In this document: one piece after another, positions 26,429 to 35,175 of the stretch
How positions within the stretch are numbered: the stretch's first letter is position 1
Layout: every line of letters begins with the position of its first letter
Assembly: GCF_902859945.1 (NCBI RefSeq)
Contig: NZ_CADIKL010000015.1
Location: 98,384-162,383 of the forward strand
DNA length: 64,000 nucleotides
DNA from: Paraburkholderia caffeinitolerans
GTDB lineage: Bacteria; Pseudomonadota; Gammaproteobacteria; Burkholderiales; Burkholderiaceae
Reading direction: 5' to 3'
Notes under the pieces: generated by a model
Databases searched by the model: none
Told to the model about the DNA's origin: nothing
What the model saw: only the letters and a program-made list of their open reading frames with translations
Translations under genes and position numbers: made by a program

Positions 26429-27904
26429 TCAAGCCTCCTCAGCCCAAGACATCCCCTCGCGCGCCAGCAGCGCCGACGAAGCCGCCGGCCCGAACGTCCC
26501 CGCCGTATAAATGCGCGGCCGGTCGTTGAGTTCCTTCCAGCCATCGAGAATCGGCTCCACCCAGCCCCACGCGGCTTCCAGTTCGTCGCGGCGCATGAAG
26601 TGCGTGAGGCGTCCGCGAATCACATCGACGAGCAGGCGCTCGTACGCTTCCGCGCGGCGCTCCGGAATGGCCTGCTGCAAATCCAGATTCAGGCTCACCG
26701 GCAGCATGTTCATACCGCTGCCCGGCTCCTTCGCGAGCATCTGCAACTGGATCGACTCCTCGGGCTGAAGCTGGATCACGAGACGGTTGCCGTAGTTGCG
26801 CGGCCCGCTCGGGAAGATCGAGAAGGGCAGGTCCGCGAATTCGATCACGATCTCCGACTGGCGCTTTTGCATGCGCTTGCCCGTGCGCAGGAAAAACGGC
26901 ACGTTGGCCCAGCGCCAGTTGTTGATGTGCGCGCGCAGTGCCACGAAAGTTTCGGCCTTGCTGCCTGCCGGCACGTTGTCTTCTTCGAGGTAGCCCTTCA
27001 CAGGCTGGCCGTCCACGGCGCCCGCCGCGTACTGCCCGCGCACCGTGTCGCGCGCGATGTCGGCCACCGACATCGGCCGCAGCGAGCGCAACACCTTGAG
27101 CTTTTCGTCGCGCACCGCATCGGGGTTGAGCGAGACGGGCGGCTCCATCGCCACGAAGCACAGCAGTTGCAGCAAATGGTTCTGCACCATGTCGCGCAGC
27201 GCGCCGGTGTGGTCGTAGAAGCCCGCGCGGCTGCCCACGCCCACCGTTTCCGCCACCGTGATCTGCACGCTGCGGATATACGGCGCCTGCCACAGCGGCC
27301 CGAAGATCGGATTGCCGAAGCGCAGCACCATCAGGTTCTGCACCGTCTCCTTGCCCAGATAGTGGTCGATCCGGTAGATCTGCGACTCCGCGAAGTGGCG
27401 GCCCACCGACGCATTGATCTCCTTGGCCGAAGCCAGATCGTGGCCGAGCGGCTTTTCCAGCACGACGCGCGAGTGCTTGTCGAGCAGATGCGCGGCCGCG
27501 AGGTTGTCGCAGATCGTCATGAACAGTTCAGGCGACGTCGAGAGATAGAACACGCGCAGCGCGTGCTTGCGAGAGGTCTGGGCGAGGCGTTCGTAATCGC
27601 CGGGATCGTTCACGTCGATGATCACGTACTGGAACAGGTCCAGGTAGCGGCCCCATGCCTGTTCATCGAAGGCCTTGGCGTCGATGAACGGACGCGACTG
27701 CTCTTCCATGAATGCGCGATAGTCGTCGATGGACCAGTTCTTGCGGCCCACCGCGATGATGCGCGTCTCGGGCGGCAGGTTGCCGTGCAGGTGCGCCATG
27801 TAGAGCGCGGGGAGCAGTTTGCGCGCGGCCAGGTCGCCTCCGCCGCCGAAGATGATCATGTCGACGGGCAGTTCGGGCACGGCTTGGGCAGGCTGATTCG
27901 TCAT
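26429..27904 (-). CDS. zwf: Glucose-6-phosphate 1-dehydrogenase
   Basis: Zwf oxidises glucose 6-phosphate to 6-phosphogluconolactone with NADP/NAD, the first step of the oxidative pentose phosphate and Entner-Doudoroff routes. From the ATG at 27904 the product is 491 aa, the usual length. The coenzyme loop FGGGGDLAARKL (residues 19-30) and the catalytic signature RIDHYLGKETVQN are intact, as is LEKPLGHDLASA. The longer frame upstream (31 codons) has no family similarity. No pgl, edd or eda gene is adjacent, so the gene is alone here. A 174-base gap separates it from mntH, which is transcribed in the same direction. Confidence 0.96.
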   Translation of the reverse strand: MTNQPAQAVPELPVDMIIFGGGGDLAARKLLPALYMAHLHGNLPPETRIIAVGRKNWSIDDYRAFMEEQSRPFIDAKAFDEQAWGRYLDLFQYVIIDVNDPGDYERLAQTSRKHALRVFYLSTSPELFMTICDNLAAAHLLDKHSRVVLEKPLGHDLASAKEINASVGRHFAESQIYRIDHYLGKETVQNLMVLRFGNPIFGPLWQAPYIRSVQITVAETVGVGSRAGFYDHTGALRDMVQNHLLQLLCFVAMEPPVSLNPDAVRDEKLKVLRSLRPMSVADIARDTVRGQYAAGAVDGQPVKGYLEEDNVPAGSKAETFVALRAHINNWRWANVPFFLRTGKRMQKRQSEIVIEFADLPFSIFPSGPRNYGNRLVIQLQPEESIQLQMLAKEPGSGMNMLPVSLNLDLQQAIPERRAEAYERLLVDVIRGRLTHFMRRDELEAAWGWVEPILDGWKELNDRPRIYTAGTFGPAASSALLAREGMSWAEEA

Positions 27905-28078
27905 GGCGGGTCGCTTGGTTGTGGCGCGGTGAAAAAGGCTAATGTTGCATCGTTTCGCGCGAGTTTGCACGTTCGATGCGGACTTTTGCGCAAGCATTGG
28001 CAGACCGACCGCGCGGTCGGCGAACGGTTCGCACGCGCAGGTGCGATGCCTGCTCGACGCTTTACGCGAGGCGTTGCA

Positions 28079-29404
28079 TCACGCCAGCCCAGGCACTTTC
28101 ACGCCGAAGGTCTGCGCCAGCAGCAGCGCATTGAGCGCGAGCACGGCCGCCGCGCCCAGCACCGCGAGCCACGCGAGCGCCGGGCCGCTGCGCCACGCGC
28201 CCATGATGTCGCGCCGGCTCGTGAACCAGACCAGCGCGGCCATCGGGAACGGCAGCGCGAAACTCAGCACGACCTGGCTCGCCACGAGCGCCTCGGTGGC
28301 GTTCACGCCGAGGCCCACCACCACGAAGCTCGGCGCCATCGTCACCACGCGGCGCAGCCACAGCGGAATCTGGAAGCCCACGAAACCCTGCATGATCATC
28401 TGGCCCGCGAGCGTGCCCACCACCGAACTCGACAGACCCGAGGCGATCAGCGATACGAGAAAAATACTGGCCGCCGCCATGCCGAAGAGCGGCGCGAGCG
28501 TGTGCCAGGCGGTGCCGATTTCGGCGACGTCGGCGTGGCCCAGGTGGAATGCCGCCGCGGCCATGATGACCATCGCCATGTTGATCAGCCCGGCAAACGA
28601 CAGTGCGATCAAGACCTCGATGTTCGAGAAGCGCAACAGGCGCGTGCATTCGTGCGCGTCGCGGGGGCGCACGCGTGCCTGGGTGAGGCCGGAGTGCAGA
28701 AACAGCGCGTGCGGCATGACCGTCGCGCCCACGATGCCCACGGCGATCGTTACGGCTTGCGCGTCGGGCAGGCGCGGCGTGGCCAGGTGCCCGAACACGC
28801 CGCGCCAGTCGACGGGCGCGATGAAAAGCTCGAGCAGATAGCACAAGCCGATCACGCCCACGAGCGCGCCGATCACGAGTTCGAGCGGGCGAAAGCCCGC
28901 GCGCTCGAAGAACAGCAGCGCATAGGTGACGAGCGCGGTGATGGCCATGCCCGCGATGAGCGGCAGATGTAGCAGGAGCGCGAGCCCGATCGCACCGCCG
29001 AGGAATTCGGCGAGGTCGGTGGCCATGGCGGCGATCTCGCTCACGATCCACATGAGCCAGACGAGCGGCGCGGGAAGGTGCGCGCGGCACAGTTGCGCGA
29101 GATTGCAGCCGGTGACGATGCCGAGCTTCGCGGAGAGCGCCTGGAACAGCATGGCGACGAGATTCGCGAGCAGCACGACCCACAGCAGCGCATAGCCGTA
29201 GCGCGCGCCCGCCTGGATATTGGTCGCGAAGTTGCCGGGGTCCATGTAGGCCACGGAGACGATCACGGCCGGCCCCGCGAGCGGCAGCAGCAGCGCGGCG
29301 CCGCGCCGGCGTCCTTCGAGCGCCTCGCGCACCTTGCGCGCCGTGCGCTCGGAGAGTCCGCCCGGCGGTTCATGCAGGCTGTCTTCGCGGGTGCGATGGA
29401 GCAT
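28079..29404 (-). CDS. mntH: NRAMP-family divalent metal transporter MntH
   Basis: MntH is an inner-membrane proton-coupled importer of Mn(II) and related metals. The product is 441 aa from the ATG at 29404 (GAGG just upstream; a GTG two codons earlier is also open). The metal-binding signatures are present: DPGN in helix 1 (residues 55-58, MDPGNFATN) and MPH in helix 6 (GATVMPHALFLH). About 11 helices are predicted. No mntR gene is adjacent, and no Mn riboswitch was recognised in the 300 bases upstream, which separate it from the divergent beta-propeller gene. Confidence 0.95.
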   Translation of the reverse strand: MLHRTREDSLHEPPGGLSERTARKVREALEGRRRGAALLLPLAGPAVIVSVAYMDPGNFATNIQAGARYGYALLWVVLLANLVAMLFQALSAKLGIVTGCNLAQLCRAHLPAPLVWLMWIVSEIAAMATDLAEFLGGAIGLALLLHLPLIAGMAITALVTYALLFFERAGFRPLELVIGALVGVIGLCYLLELFIAPVDWRGVFGHLATPRLPDAQAVTIAVGIVGATVMPHALFLHSGLTQARVRPRDAHECTRLLRFSNIEVLIALSFAGLINMAMVIMAAAAFHLGHADVAEIGTAWHTLAPLFGMAAASIFLVSLIASGLSSSVVGTLAGQMIMQGFVGFQIPLWLRRVVTMAPSFVVVGLGVNATEALVASQVVLSFALPFPMAALVWFTSRRDIMGAWRSGPALAWLAVLGAAAVLALNALLLAQTFGVKVPGLA

Positions 29405-29709
29405 GAACACCTCGTCGAGGGTGAAGGGCCCGTCGTTCAGGGGCCAAAGCAGGGGCCGAAGCAGCGCGCAGCCGGCAAATAGCGCTTAAAAAAGCCGTTT
29501 TGGGGCCCGCGCGCGTCATCGCAAAGCCACCCTGGTGCGTTAAGGTAATGTCCTGTGCGCCGGTTTCGCTGCCCGCTGGTTTGTGTGGATTCGATCGGGA
29601 TTTCAACTGGCTTTCGCCCGCTTTGCGGCGCGCCAGCATCTATCTCAGCACAAACCGGCGCCGCGCGTGCTTTCACCGGTTTAATCCTGCCGGCTTACTT
29701 CCTTACGAA
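29405..29709. other. Divergent intergenic region mntH / beta-propeller gene
   Basis: About 300 bases without a gene. It contains short A-rich tracts (TTAAAAAAGCCGTTTTGG near 29487) and presumably both divergent promoters, but no clean -35/-10 pair, Fur/MntR palindrome or hairpin was recognised by eye. Confidence 0.4.
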
Positions 29710-30741
29710 ATGCCTCACTTCCCGATTTTTACCCCTACCAGGAACCGCGTTGCAGCGGCGGTGTTCCTTGGCTCGCTCGCCTTCAGCGCACTCGCACATG
29801 CAGGCGGCGCCGCTAGCAGCAACGACAAAGTCATCGTGCTCGACTCGGGCGAAGCGAAGCTCTCGCTCATCGACCAGAATAGCCGCACTGTGGTCGGCAC
29901 CGAGCCCACCGGCAAGGAACCGCATCACCTGATGATCACGCCCGATGGCCAGTCGCTCATCGTGGCCGATTCGGTCTCGAACGACCTGATGTTCCTCGAC
30001 CCCCACACCGGCAAGGTGCAGCGTCGCGTGGAGGGCATCGAAGACCCGTACCAGCTCGGCTTCTCGCCCGATCACAAGTGGTTCGTCACGGCGGGCCTGC
30101 GTCTCGACCGCGTGGACATCTACGGCTACAACGGCCATGACGTCATGCTCGTAAAGCGCATTCCGCTCGCGAAGACGCCCAGCCACATCAACTTCACCTC
30201 GGACAGCAAGATTGCGTTCGTGACGCTGCAGGACACCGGAGAAGTGGCCGCGATCGACCTGGCGACGCAGAGCGTGCTGTGGAAGCTGCCCGTGGGCAAA
30301 ACGCCCGCCGGCCTGTGGATGACGCCCGGCGACAAATACCTGCTGGTCGGCATGACGGGCGAGGACGACGTGGCCGTGGTGGACTGGCGCAACCGCGCGG
30401 TCGTGAAGCGGATTCAAACGGGGCGCGGCGCGCACAACTTCCGCAATCTCGACGACGGCAAGCACGTGGCCGTGTCGAACCGCGTGGAAAGCACTATCAG
30501 CATTCTCGACTACACCACGCTTACCAAGGTCGCCGACATCACGGGCCTGCGTCCCGGCCCCGACGACATGCAGCTGTCCGCCGACAAGCGTTATTTGTGG
30601 GTCACGTTCCGCTTCGCGAAGCACGTCGGCATCATCGACCTCACGACGAACAAGCTGATCGACACGATTCCCGTGGGCCGCTCGCCGCACGGCATCTACT
30701 TCGCGAACAGCGCGCCCGTGTACGCGCCGAACCCCGATTGA
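29710..30741 (+). CDS. Secreted YncE-like beta-propeller protein
   Basis: The 343-aa product has a signal peptide ending near residue 28 (FSALAHAGG) and then seven propeller-type blades (repeats like TPDGQSLIVADSVSNDLMFLD and TPGDKYLLVGMTGEDDVAVVD), as in YncE/cytochrome-d1-like proteins. No haem-binding CxxCH motif is present. These proteins are periplasmic and often act with a membrane enzyme or in metal/oxidative stress. The ATG at 29710 was chosen because it begins the signal peptide; the ribosome-binding site is poor. The next gene, a membrane di-iron hydroxylase, follows after 18 bases, so they are probably co-expressed and may act on the same lipid or cofactor. Confidence 0.85.
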   Translation: MPHFPIFTPTRNRVAAAVFLGSLAFSALAHAGGAASSNDKVIVLDSGEAKLSLIDQNSRTVVGTEPTGKEPHHLMITPDGQSLIVADSVSNDLMFLDPHTGKVQRRVEGIEDPYQLGFSPDHKWFVTAGLRLDRVDIYGYNGHDVMLVKRIPLAKTPSHINFTSDSKIAFVTLQDTGEVAAIDLATQSVLWKLPVGKTPAGLWMTPGDKYLLVGMTGEDDVAVVDWRNRAVVKRIQTGRGAHNFRNLDDGKHVAVSNRVESTISILDYTTLTKVADITGLRPGPDDMQLSADKRYLWVTFRFAKHVGIIDLTTNKLIDTIPVGRSPHGIYFANSAPVYAPNPD

Positions 30742-30759
30742 CGAGCGAGGTCTTCCGAG

Positions 30760-31767
30760 ATGCTTGATACGCTGCTGGCGCAAGCCGACAACCTCGTGTC
30801 GACGCTGCAGACGCTCGTGTTCGTGGACGTGGTGCAGCCGCTCTTCTACAAGGTCGGCCTGATGGGCTACGACGAGGACACCTACGACGCGCTCTACTGG
30901 GTGATCGTGGGCGTGCTGCAGATTTGCGCGTCGTATCTGCTGCTGCGTCCGCTCGAAGCGCTGCGCCCGGCGGAGGCGTGGGGCGACCGCAAGGCGCTGC
31001 GCGCCGACGTCTGGTACACGTGGATCGCCAAGCTCGGCATTTTGAACATCGCGTTCTTCTTCATGCTCACGCCGCTGTTCAATCACTGGCAGAGCCTGAT
31101 GGCGATCCACAACGTGCCGAACATCGACGTGGACAGCCTCTGGCCCGGCGTGACCGACAAGCCGTTCGTATCGTTCCTGATCTATCTGGTCGCGCTCGAT
31201 TTCGCGGGCTACTGGTATCACCGCTGGCAGCATCGCTTCGGCGTGTGGTGGGAGTTGCACGCAGTGCACCACAGCCAGCAGCAGATGTCGCTCTGGTGCG
31301 ACGATCGCAATCATTTCATCGACGACATCGTGCAGGCTGCGTTCTTCGCGGGCATTTCGCTGTTCATCGGCGTGCCGCCCGCGCAATTCGTCGTACTGAT
31401 CGCCGTGAGCAACTTCCTGCAAAGCGTGCAGCACGTGAACGCGCGGCTCGAATTTGGCTGGCTGGTGGAGCGCATTCTCGTGAGCCCGGCATTCCATCGC
31501 CGCCATCATGCGGTGGGCTATGGCCATGAGGGCACGCGCTATGGCTGCAATTTCGGCGTGCTGTTTCCGTGGTGGGACATGATGTTCCGCACCGCCTCGT
31601 GGAACAAGGCGCTCGAACCCACGGGCATCCGCGAGCAATTGCCCGCACCGCAAGGGCGTGGGCTGAACTACGGCGAAGGACTGATCGCCCAGCAGTGGCT
31701 CGCGCTCGTGCGCATCGCCCGGCGGCTTGCCGGCAAGGGCTATCCGATGGGCGGGCAGGCGCATTGA
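30760..31767 (+). CDS. Sterol desaturase / fatty-acid hydroxylase family membrane protein
   Basis: This is an integral-membrane non-haem di-iron oxygenase of the fatty-acid-hydroxylase superfamily, 335 aa with about five hydrophobic segments. The histidine clusters that bind the metals are complete: HRWQH (154-158), HAVHH (167-171), QHVN (His225) and HRRHH (246-250). Substrates in the family are lipids, sterols or carotenoids; here it is unknown. The upstream gene, 18 bases away, encodes a secreted beta-propeller, and the two form a likely operon. The C-terminal 40 residues (NYGEGLIAQQWLALVRIARR) look intact. Confidence 0.9.
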   Translation: MLDTLLAQADNLVSTLQTLVFVDVVQPLFYKVGLMGYDEDTYDALYWVIVGVLQICASYLLLRPLEALRPAEAWGDRKALRADVWYTWIAKLGILNIAFFFMLTPLFNHWQSLMAIHNVPNIDVDSLWPGVTDKPFVSFLIYLVALDFAGYWYHRWQHRFGVWWELHAVHHSQQQMSLWCDDRNHFIDDIVQAAFFAGISLFIGVPPAQFVVLIAVSNFLQSVQHVNARLEFGWLVERILVSPAFHRRHHAVGYGHEGTRYGCNFGVLFPWWDMMFRTASWNKALEPTGIREQLPAPQGRGLNYGEGLIAQQWLALVRIARRLAGKGYPMGGQAH

Positions 31768-31882
31768 GGCCGCGCCGGGCCGCTCGGCCCGGCGGATTCA
31801 TTCCAGGATGCCGGCTGTTTGCGCGGCCAGTGCGATAATCGCGGCTTGTCCTTCGCGCGGCGCCTGAGCCGCGCGCCTATGT

Positions 31883-33025
31883 ATGCCGGAGAAAATCTTG
31901 AGCCGCATCGACAATCCGCAGCACGACCAGGAAGTCGGTTTCGCCGACGCCACCGAAGACACCACCCGCATTGACGACACCCGCATCGGCGCGGTGCGCC
32001 CGCTCATCTCTCCCGCGCTGCTGCTCGACGAACTGCCCGTGCCGCAGGCCACGCAGACGCTCGTGGAAACCAGCCGCGCGCAGATCGGCGAAGTGCTTGC
32101 GCAGCGCGACGACCGCGTGGTGGTGGTGGTCGGGCCCTGCTCGATTCATGACCACGACCAGGCCATCGAGTACGCGAAGCTGCTAAAGGAAGAAGCCGAC
32201 CGCCTCAAGGACGATCTGCTGGTGGTCATGCGCGTGTACTTCGAGAAGCCGCGCACGACGGTGGGCTGGAAGGGCTATATCAACGACCCGCGCCTCGACG
32301 GCAGCTTCCGCATCAACGAAGGGCTGCGCGCCGCGCGCCAGTTGCTGCTCGACATCAACGCGCTCGGGCTGCCCACCGGCACCGAATTTCTCGACCTGCT
32401 GAGCCCGCAATACATTGCCGACCTCGTAGCGTGGGGCGCGATTGGCGCGCGCACGACGGAAAGCCAGAGCCATCGGCAACTGGCTTCGGGGCTGTCCTGC
32501 CCGATCGGCTTCAAGAACGGCACGGACGGCGGCGTGCAGATTGCCGCGGACGCCATCGTCGCGGCGCGCGCGAGCCACGCGTTCATGGGCATGACGAAAA
32601 TGGGCATGGCCGCGATCTTCGAGACGCGCGGCAACAACGATTGCCACGTGATTCTGCGCGGCGGCAAGAGCGGGCCGAACTACGACGCGGCGTCGGTGGC
32701 GGCGTGCGCGGCGGCGCTCGCGAAGGCCGGGCTGCGCGAGCAGGTCATGATCGATTGCTCGCACGCGAATTCGAGCAAGCAGCACCAGCGCCAGATCGAG
32801 GTGGCGCGCGATATCGGCGCGCAGCTGGCGGGCGGCGATTCGCGCATCGTGGGCGTGATGATCGAGAGCCATCTGGAAGAAGGGCGCCAGGACCTCGAGC
32901 CGGGCGTGCCGCTCAAGCGCGGGGTGTCGATTACCGATGCATGCATTAGCTGGGCGCAGACGCAGCCGGTGCTGGAGTCGCTAGCGCAGGCGGTGCGCTC
33001 GCGCAGGGGGAAGCGGGTGGGGTGA
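31883..33025 (+). CDS. aroG: 3-deoxy-D-arabino-heptulosonate 7-phosphate synthase (type I)
   Basis: The enzyme condenses phosphoenolpyruvate and erythrose 4-phosphate, the first step of the shikimate pathway. The 380-aa protein follows the feedback-regulated type I alpha (AroG/AroF) pattern: VVGPCSIHD (metal-binding Cys), RVYFEKPRTTVGWKG, then SHRQLASGLSCPIGFKNGTDG, and metal ligands in DCSHANSSK and near the C-terminus (ITDACISW). The ATG at 31883 is followed at once by GGAGAAAATC and a TTG (31898), so translation from that TTG, with GGAGA as ribosome-binding site, is an alternative. Feedback sensitivity (Phe or Tyr) cannot be read with certainty. No other aro genes are adjacent. A terminator hairpin follows. 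Confidence 0.95.
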   Translation: MPEKILSRIDNPQHDQEVGFADATEDTTRIDDTRIGAVRPLISPALLLDELPVPQATQTLVETSRAQIGEVLAQRDDRVVVVVGPCSIHDHDQAIEYAKLLKEEADRLKDDLLVVMRVYFEKPRTTVGWKGYINDPRLDGSFRINEGLRAARQLLLDINALGLPTGTEFLDLLSPQYIADLVAWGAIGARTTESQSHRQLASGLSCPIGFKNGTDGGVQIAADAIVAARASHAFMGMTKMGMAAIFETRGNNDCHVILRGGKSGPNYDAASVAACAAALAKAGLREQVMIDCSHANSSKQHQRQIEVARDIGAQLAGGDSRIVGVMIESHLEEGRQDLEPGVPLKRGVSITDACISWAQTQPVLESLAQAVRSRRGKRVG

Positions 33026-33076
33026 GTTTGCGAGGGTTGTGTTTGGCTCGTTAGAGCCAGCGGATTTGAATGGGCG

Positions 33077-33116
33077 ACGCGCGGCGGACTGGGAGGTTCG
33101 TCGCGCGTTGTTGTTT
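33077..33116 (+). terminator. Intrinsic terminator after aroG
   Basis: ACGCGCGGCG (33077-33086) pairs with CGTCGCGCGT (33099-33108, one G-U pair) around a 12-base loop, followed by TGTTGTTT. It lies 50 bases after the aroG stop and 26 before the convergent reductase gene. Confidence 0.65.
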
Positions 33117-33133
33117 CGGGCCCCGAAAATCAC

Positions 33134-33943
33134 TCAATCCTCAATCGCTTCATGCGTCGCTTGCGCCCCGCGCCGCCAGTACGCTGACGCGCGAATGCGC
33201 TTCTTGTCGACTCCGCGTTCGTTGCACAGATGCGCGCGCACGGCGCGAATTTCCGAGGCTTCGCCGGCCGCCCACACGTAGCCGTCGCCAGGCGGCAGCC
33301 AGACTTCGCGCACGGCATCGACGAGCGGCTGATCCGATTCGGATTCCTCACGATAGCACCAGACGGCATAAAGATCGGCTTCGGTCGGCAGGGCGATGCG
33401 CGCCGCGCGGTTCTCCACCGCCACGATGACTGCCACGCGCGCACCAGCGGGCAACTCGGTCAGGCGGCGCTGAATCGCCGGCAGCGCTGTCTCGTCGCCA
33501 ATCAGGAGATGCCAGTCGTAGCCCGTGGGGATCACCATCGAGCCGCGCGGACCGCCCACGCCCAGGTACTGGCCGGGCTGCGCCTGCGCTGCCCATGCCG
33601 TGGCCGGGCCTGCTTCGTGCAGCGCGAACTCGAGGTCGAGTTCGCCGGCGGCGGTGTCGAAGCGGCGCGGCGTGTAATCGCGCGCGGCCGGGCGCTCGAC
33701 GCCTTCGGGAAAGGCGATGCCGTCGGGTCCGGCACTCGGCAGTACGGGTGTTTCGGCGCCCTCTGGCGGGAAAAACACTTTCAGGTGATCGTCGAACGAC
33801 GCCGACACGAAGTCGCTCAGATCGCCGGTGAGCGTCACGCGCACCAGCGCGGGCGACAACGCCGTGACGCGCGCGACGCGCAGCAGGCGAAACTTCAACG
33901 GATGTCGCACGCGGACGACTTCAAGGGGGCTTGGGTTTTGCAT
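33134..33943 (-). CDS. Siderophore-interacting protein (NADPH ferric reductase, YqjH/ViuB-like)
   Basis: This is a cytoplasmic FAD-dependent reductase that releases iron from imported ferric siderophores. The product is 269 aa from the ATG at 33943. The FAD motif RDYTPRRFD is at residues 88-96; a ferredoxin-reductase-like NAD(P) domain follows (WHLLIGDETALPAI near 150, and the C-terminal YVWAAGEASEIRAVR). It lies 53 bases downstream of a PadR gene on the same strand, with which it forms an operon. The pair matches E. coli yqjI/yqjH, where the PadR-like repressor controls the reductase in response to nickel and iron; there the two genes are divergent, here co-directional. Confidence 0.93.
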   Translation of the reverse strand: MQNPSPLEVVRVRHPLKFRLLRVARVTALSPALVRVTLTGDLSDFVSASFDDHLKVFFPPEGAETPVLPSAGPDGIAFPEGVERPAARDYTPRRFDTAAGELDLEFALHEAGPATAWAAQAQPGQYLGVGGPRGSMVIPTGYDWHLLIGDETALPAIQRRLTELPAGARVAVIVAVENRAARIALPTEADLYAVWCYREESESDQPLVDAVREVWLPPGDGYVWAAGEASEIRAVRAHLCNERGVDKKRIRASAYWRRGAQATHEAIED

Positions 33944-33996
33944 CAGTGACTCCGATGGTGCGATAGGGCGATGGGGTGACGGGCGATGAGCCGGGC

Positions 33997-34737
33997 TCAA
34001 GCGTCGCCGCCTTCCTCGCCGTTTTCGATTTCGCGGGTGGCGCGCGCGAGGATGGCCGCGATGCGGCGCTGCTCGTCGGGCGAGACGTCCGTGCGGCGCA
34101 GCAGCGCGTGCTTGAGCGCGCGGCGCGCTTCGATCAGCTCGCGCACCCAGCCGGTGCCTTCGGCGGGATCCTCGCCCGCGAGCGCGCGGCGCATGACTTC
34201 CATCTTGCGGCCGAAATGCGTGAGCTTCGCGAGGATCAGGTCGGCGCGTTCGCGATTGGCATCCAGGTACGCACGGCCTTCTTCCGATAGTTCGTAGCGC
34301 TTACGATTGCCTTCGAGCGTGACGCTAACGTAGCCGAGTTCTTCGAGGTAGGTGAGCGCCGGGTAGACCATGCCGGGGCTCGGGCTGTAGAAGCCGTTCG
34401 AACGCGCATCGAGCGCCTTGATGAGTTCATAGCCGTGGCTCGGGCGCTCGGCGAGCAGCACGAGCAGCATCAACTGCAAATCCTCTGACGTGAACTTGCG
34501 ACCGCGGCCAAAGCCGTCGCCATTTTCACCGAAGCCGCCGAAACCCCGGCCAAAGCCTTCGCCGAAATCACCGGGGCCGCCGCCGCGATGGCGGCCCATG
34601 GCGTAGCGCAGCGCGTGCATGGGATGGCGCATGGCGAAGCGGACGCCGGAGCGATCGTCGTCTGCGAAAGGGTCGAAACAGGCGCGGCCGGCGGAGCCGT
34701 GACGCCAGAAATAGCCGAAAGCGTGATGGTGGCGCAT
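33997..34737 (-). CDS. PadR family regulator with His/Gly-rich N-terminal extension (YqjI-like)
   Basis: The product is 246 aa. Residues 1-80 are an extension with RHHH at the start and Gly/Phe/Asp-rich repeats (FGEGFGRGFGGFGENGDGFG), a design known from the nickel-responsive repressor YqjI of E. coli. Residues about 82-165 form the PadR winged helix (LLVLLAERPSHGYELIKAL, then MVYPALTYLEELGYV), and the C-terminal helices mediate dimerisation. The ATG has AAGGAGG upstream. It is followed by a siderophore-interacting reductase, and three ATCTTA-type half-sites lie just upstream (34757-34788), so self-repression of the two-gene operon is likely. Metal sensing is inferred from the extension. Confidence 0.92.
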   Translation of the reverse strand: MRHHHAFGYFWRHGSAGRACFDPFADDDRSGVRFAMRHPMHALRYAMGRHRGGGPGDFGEGFGRGFGGFGENGDGFGRGRKFTSEDLQLMLLVLLAERPSHGYELIKALDARSNGFYSPSPGMVYPALTYLEELGYVSVTLEGNRKRYELSEEGRAYLDANRERADLILAKLTHFGRKMEVMRRALAGEDPAEGTGWVRELIEARRALKHALLRRTDVSPDEQRRIAAILARATREIENGEEGGDA

Positions 34738-34756
34738 GAGGCCTCCTTCTCTGAGT

Positions 34757-34788
34757 ATCTTAAAACATGTCGTAAGATATATATCTTA
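34757..34788. promoter_or_regulatory. Palindromic PadR operator upstream of the padR-reductase operon
   Basis: TAAGATATATATCTTA (34773-34788) is a perfect palindrome. A further ATCTTA at 34757-34762 can pair with TAAGAT at 34773-34778, so two overlapping inverted repeats share the middle half-site. It is 20-50 bases upstream of the PadR start, in the promoter position. Confidence 0.65.
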
Positions 34789-35022
34789 AGAGTGTTTGTC
34801 AAAGAAAAATTTTGGGTGGCATGGGCGCACGCTAAGGTCTGCGGGAATGCGGAAATTTGGTGTGCGGTGCACAATTTTTCAGGCGATTCCCTATCGGACG
34901 ACGATTTTTATAGCGTTCGCAGTGCGTTGCAATGACGCACAGATACGGTTCACGCCGATCACAGGACCAGCTACATCGCGTGTCCTTAATGTAGGGCTGG
35001 ATTTAAACCGGCGGGCTCGCTT

Positions 35023-35175
35023 CACGCGATAACAAACGTCGTCCAGCAAGAGAAGACTCAAATGCGGACCAAGCGGATAACTGAGCATCAGGCCCAGTGT
35101 TCCGTAACCTGGAACGCCGCGTGACCTGACCTTCCCGTAGTAGGCGTTGTGGAGGACAACCGGAGAATCCCCGAA
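35023..35175 (-). pseudogene. Fragment of a DUF4238 protein gene
   Basis: On the minus strand, about 51 codons read FGDSPVVLHNAYYG, a short linker and LSYPLGPHLSLLLLDDVCYRV. This is the pattern of the C-terminal half of DUF4238 proteins, in which a (T/S)DDPV(V) segment is followed by a glycine-rich linker and PLsPrl.L.lyD. The N-terminal two thirds and the normal C-terminus are missing and there is no good start codon or ribosome-binding site. DUF4238 genes are commonly found in accessory regions; this looks like a relic. Recognition was by eye. Confidence 0.5.

Noticed and set aside
26285..28972. Very long plus-strand open frame (about 895 codons) across zwf and mntH
   Set aside because: It is antisense to two well-conserved genes, has the His/Arg/Ala-rich composition of a GC-rich shadow frame and shows no domain.
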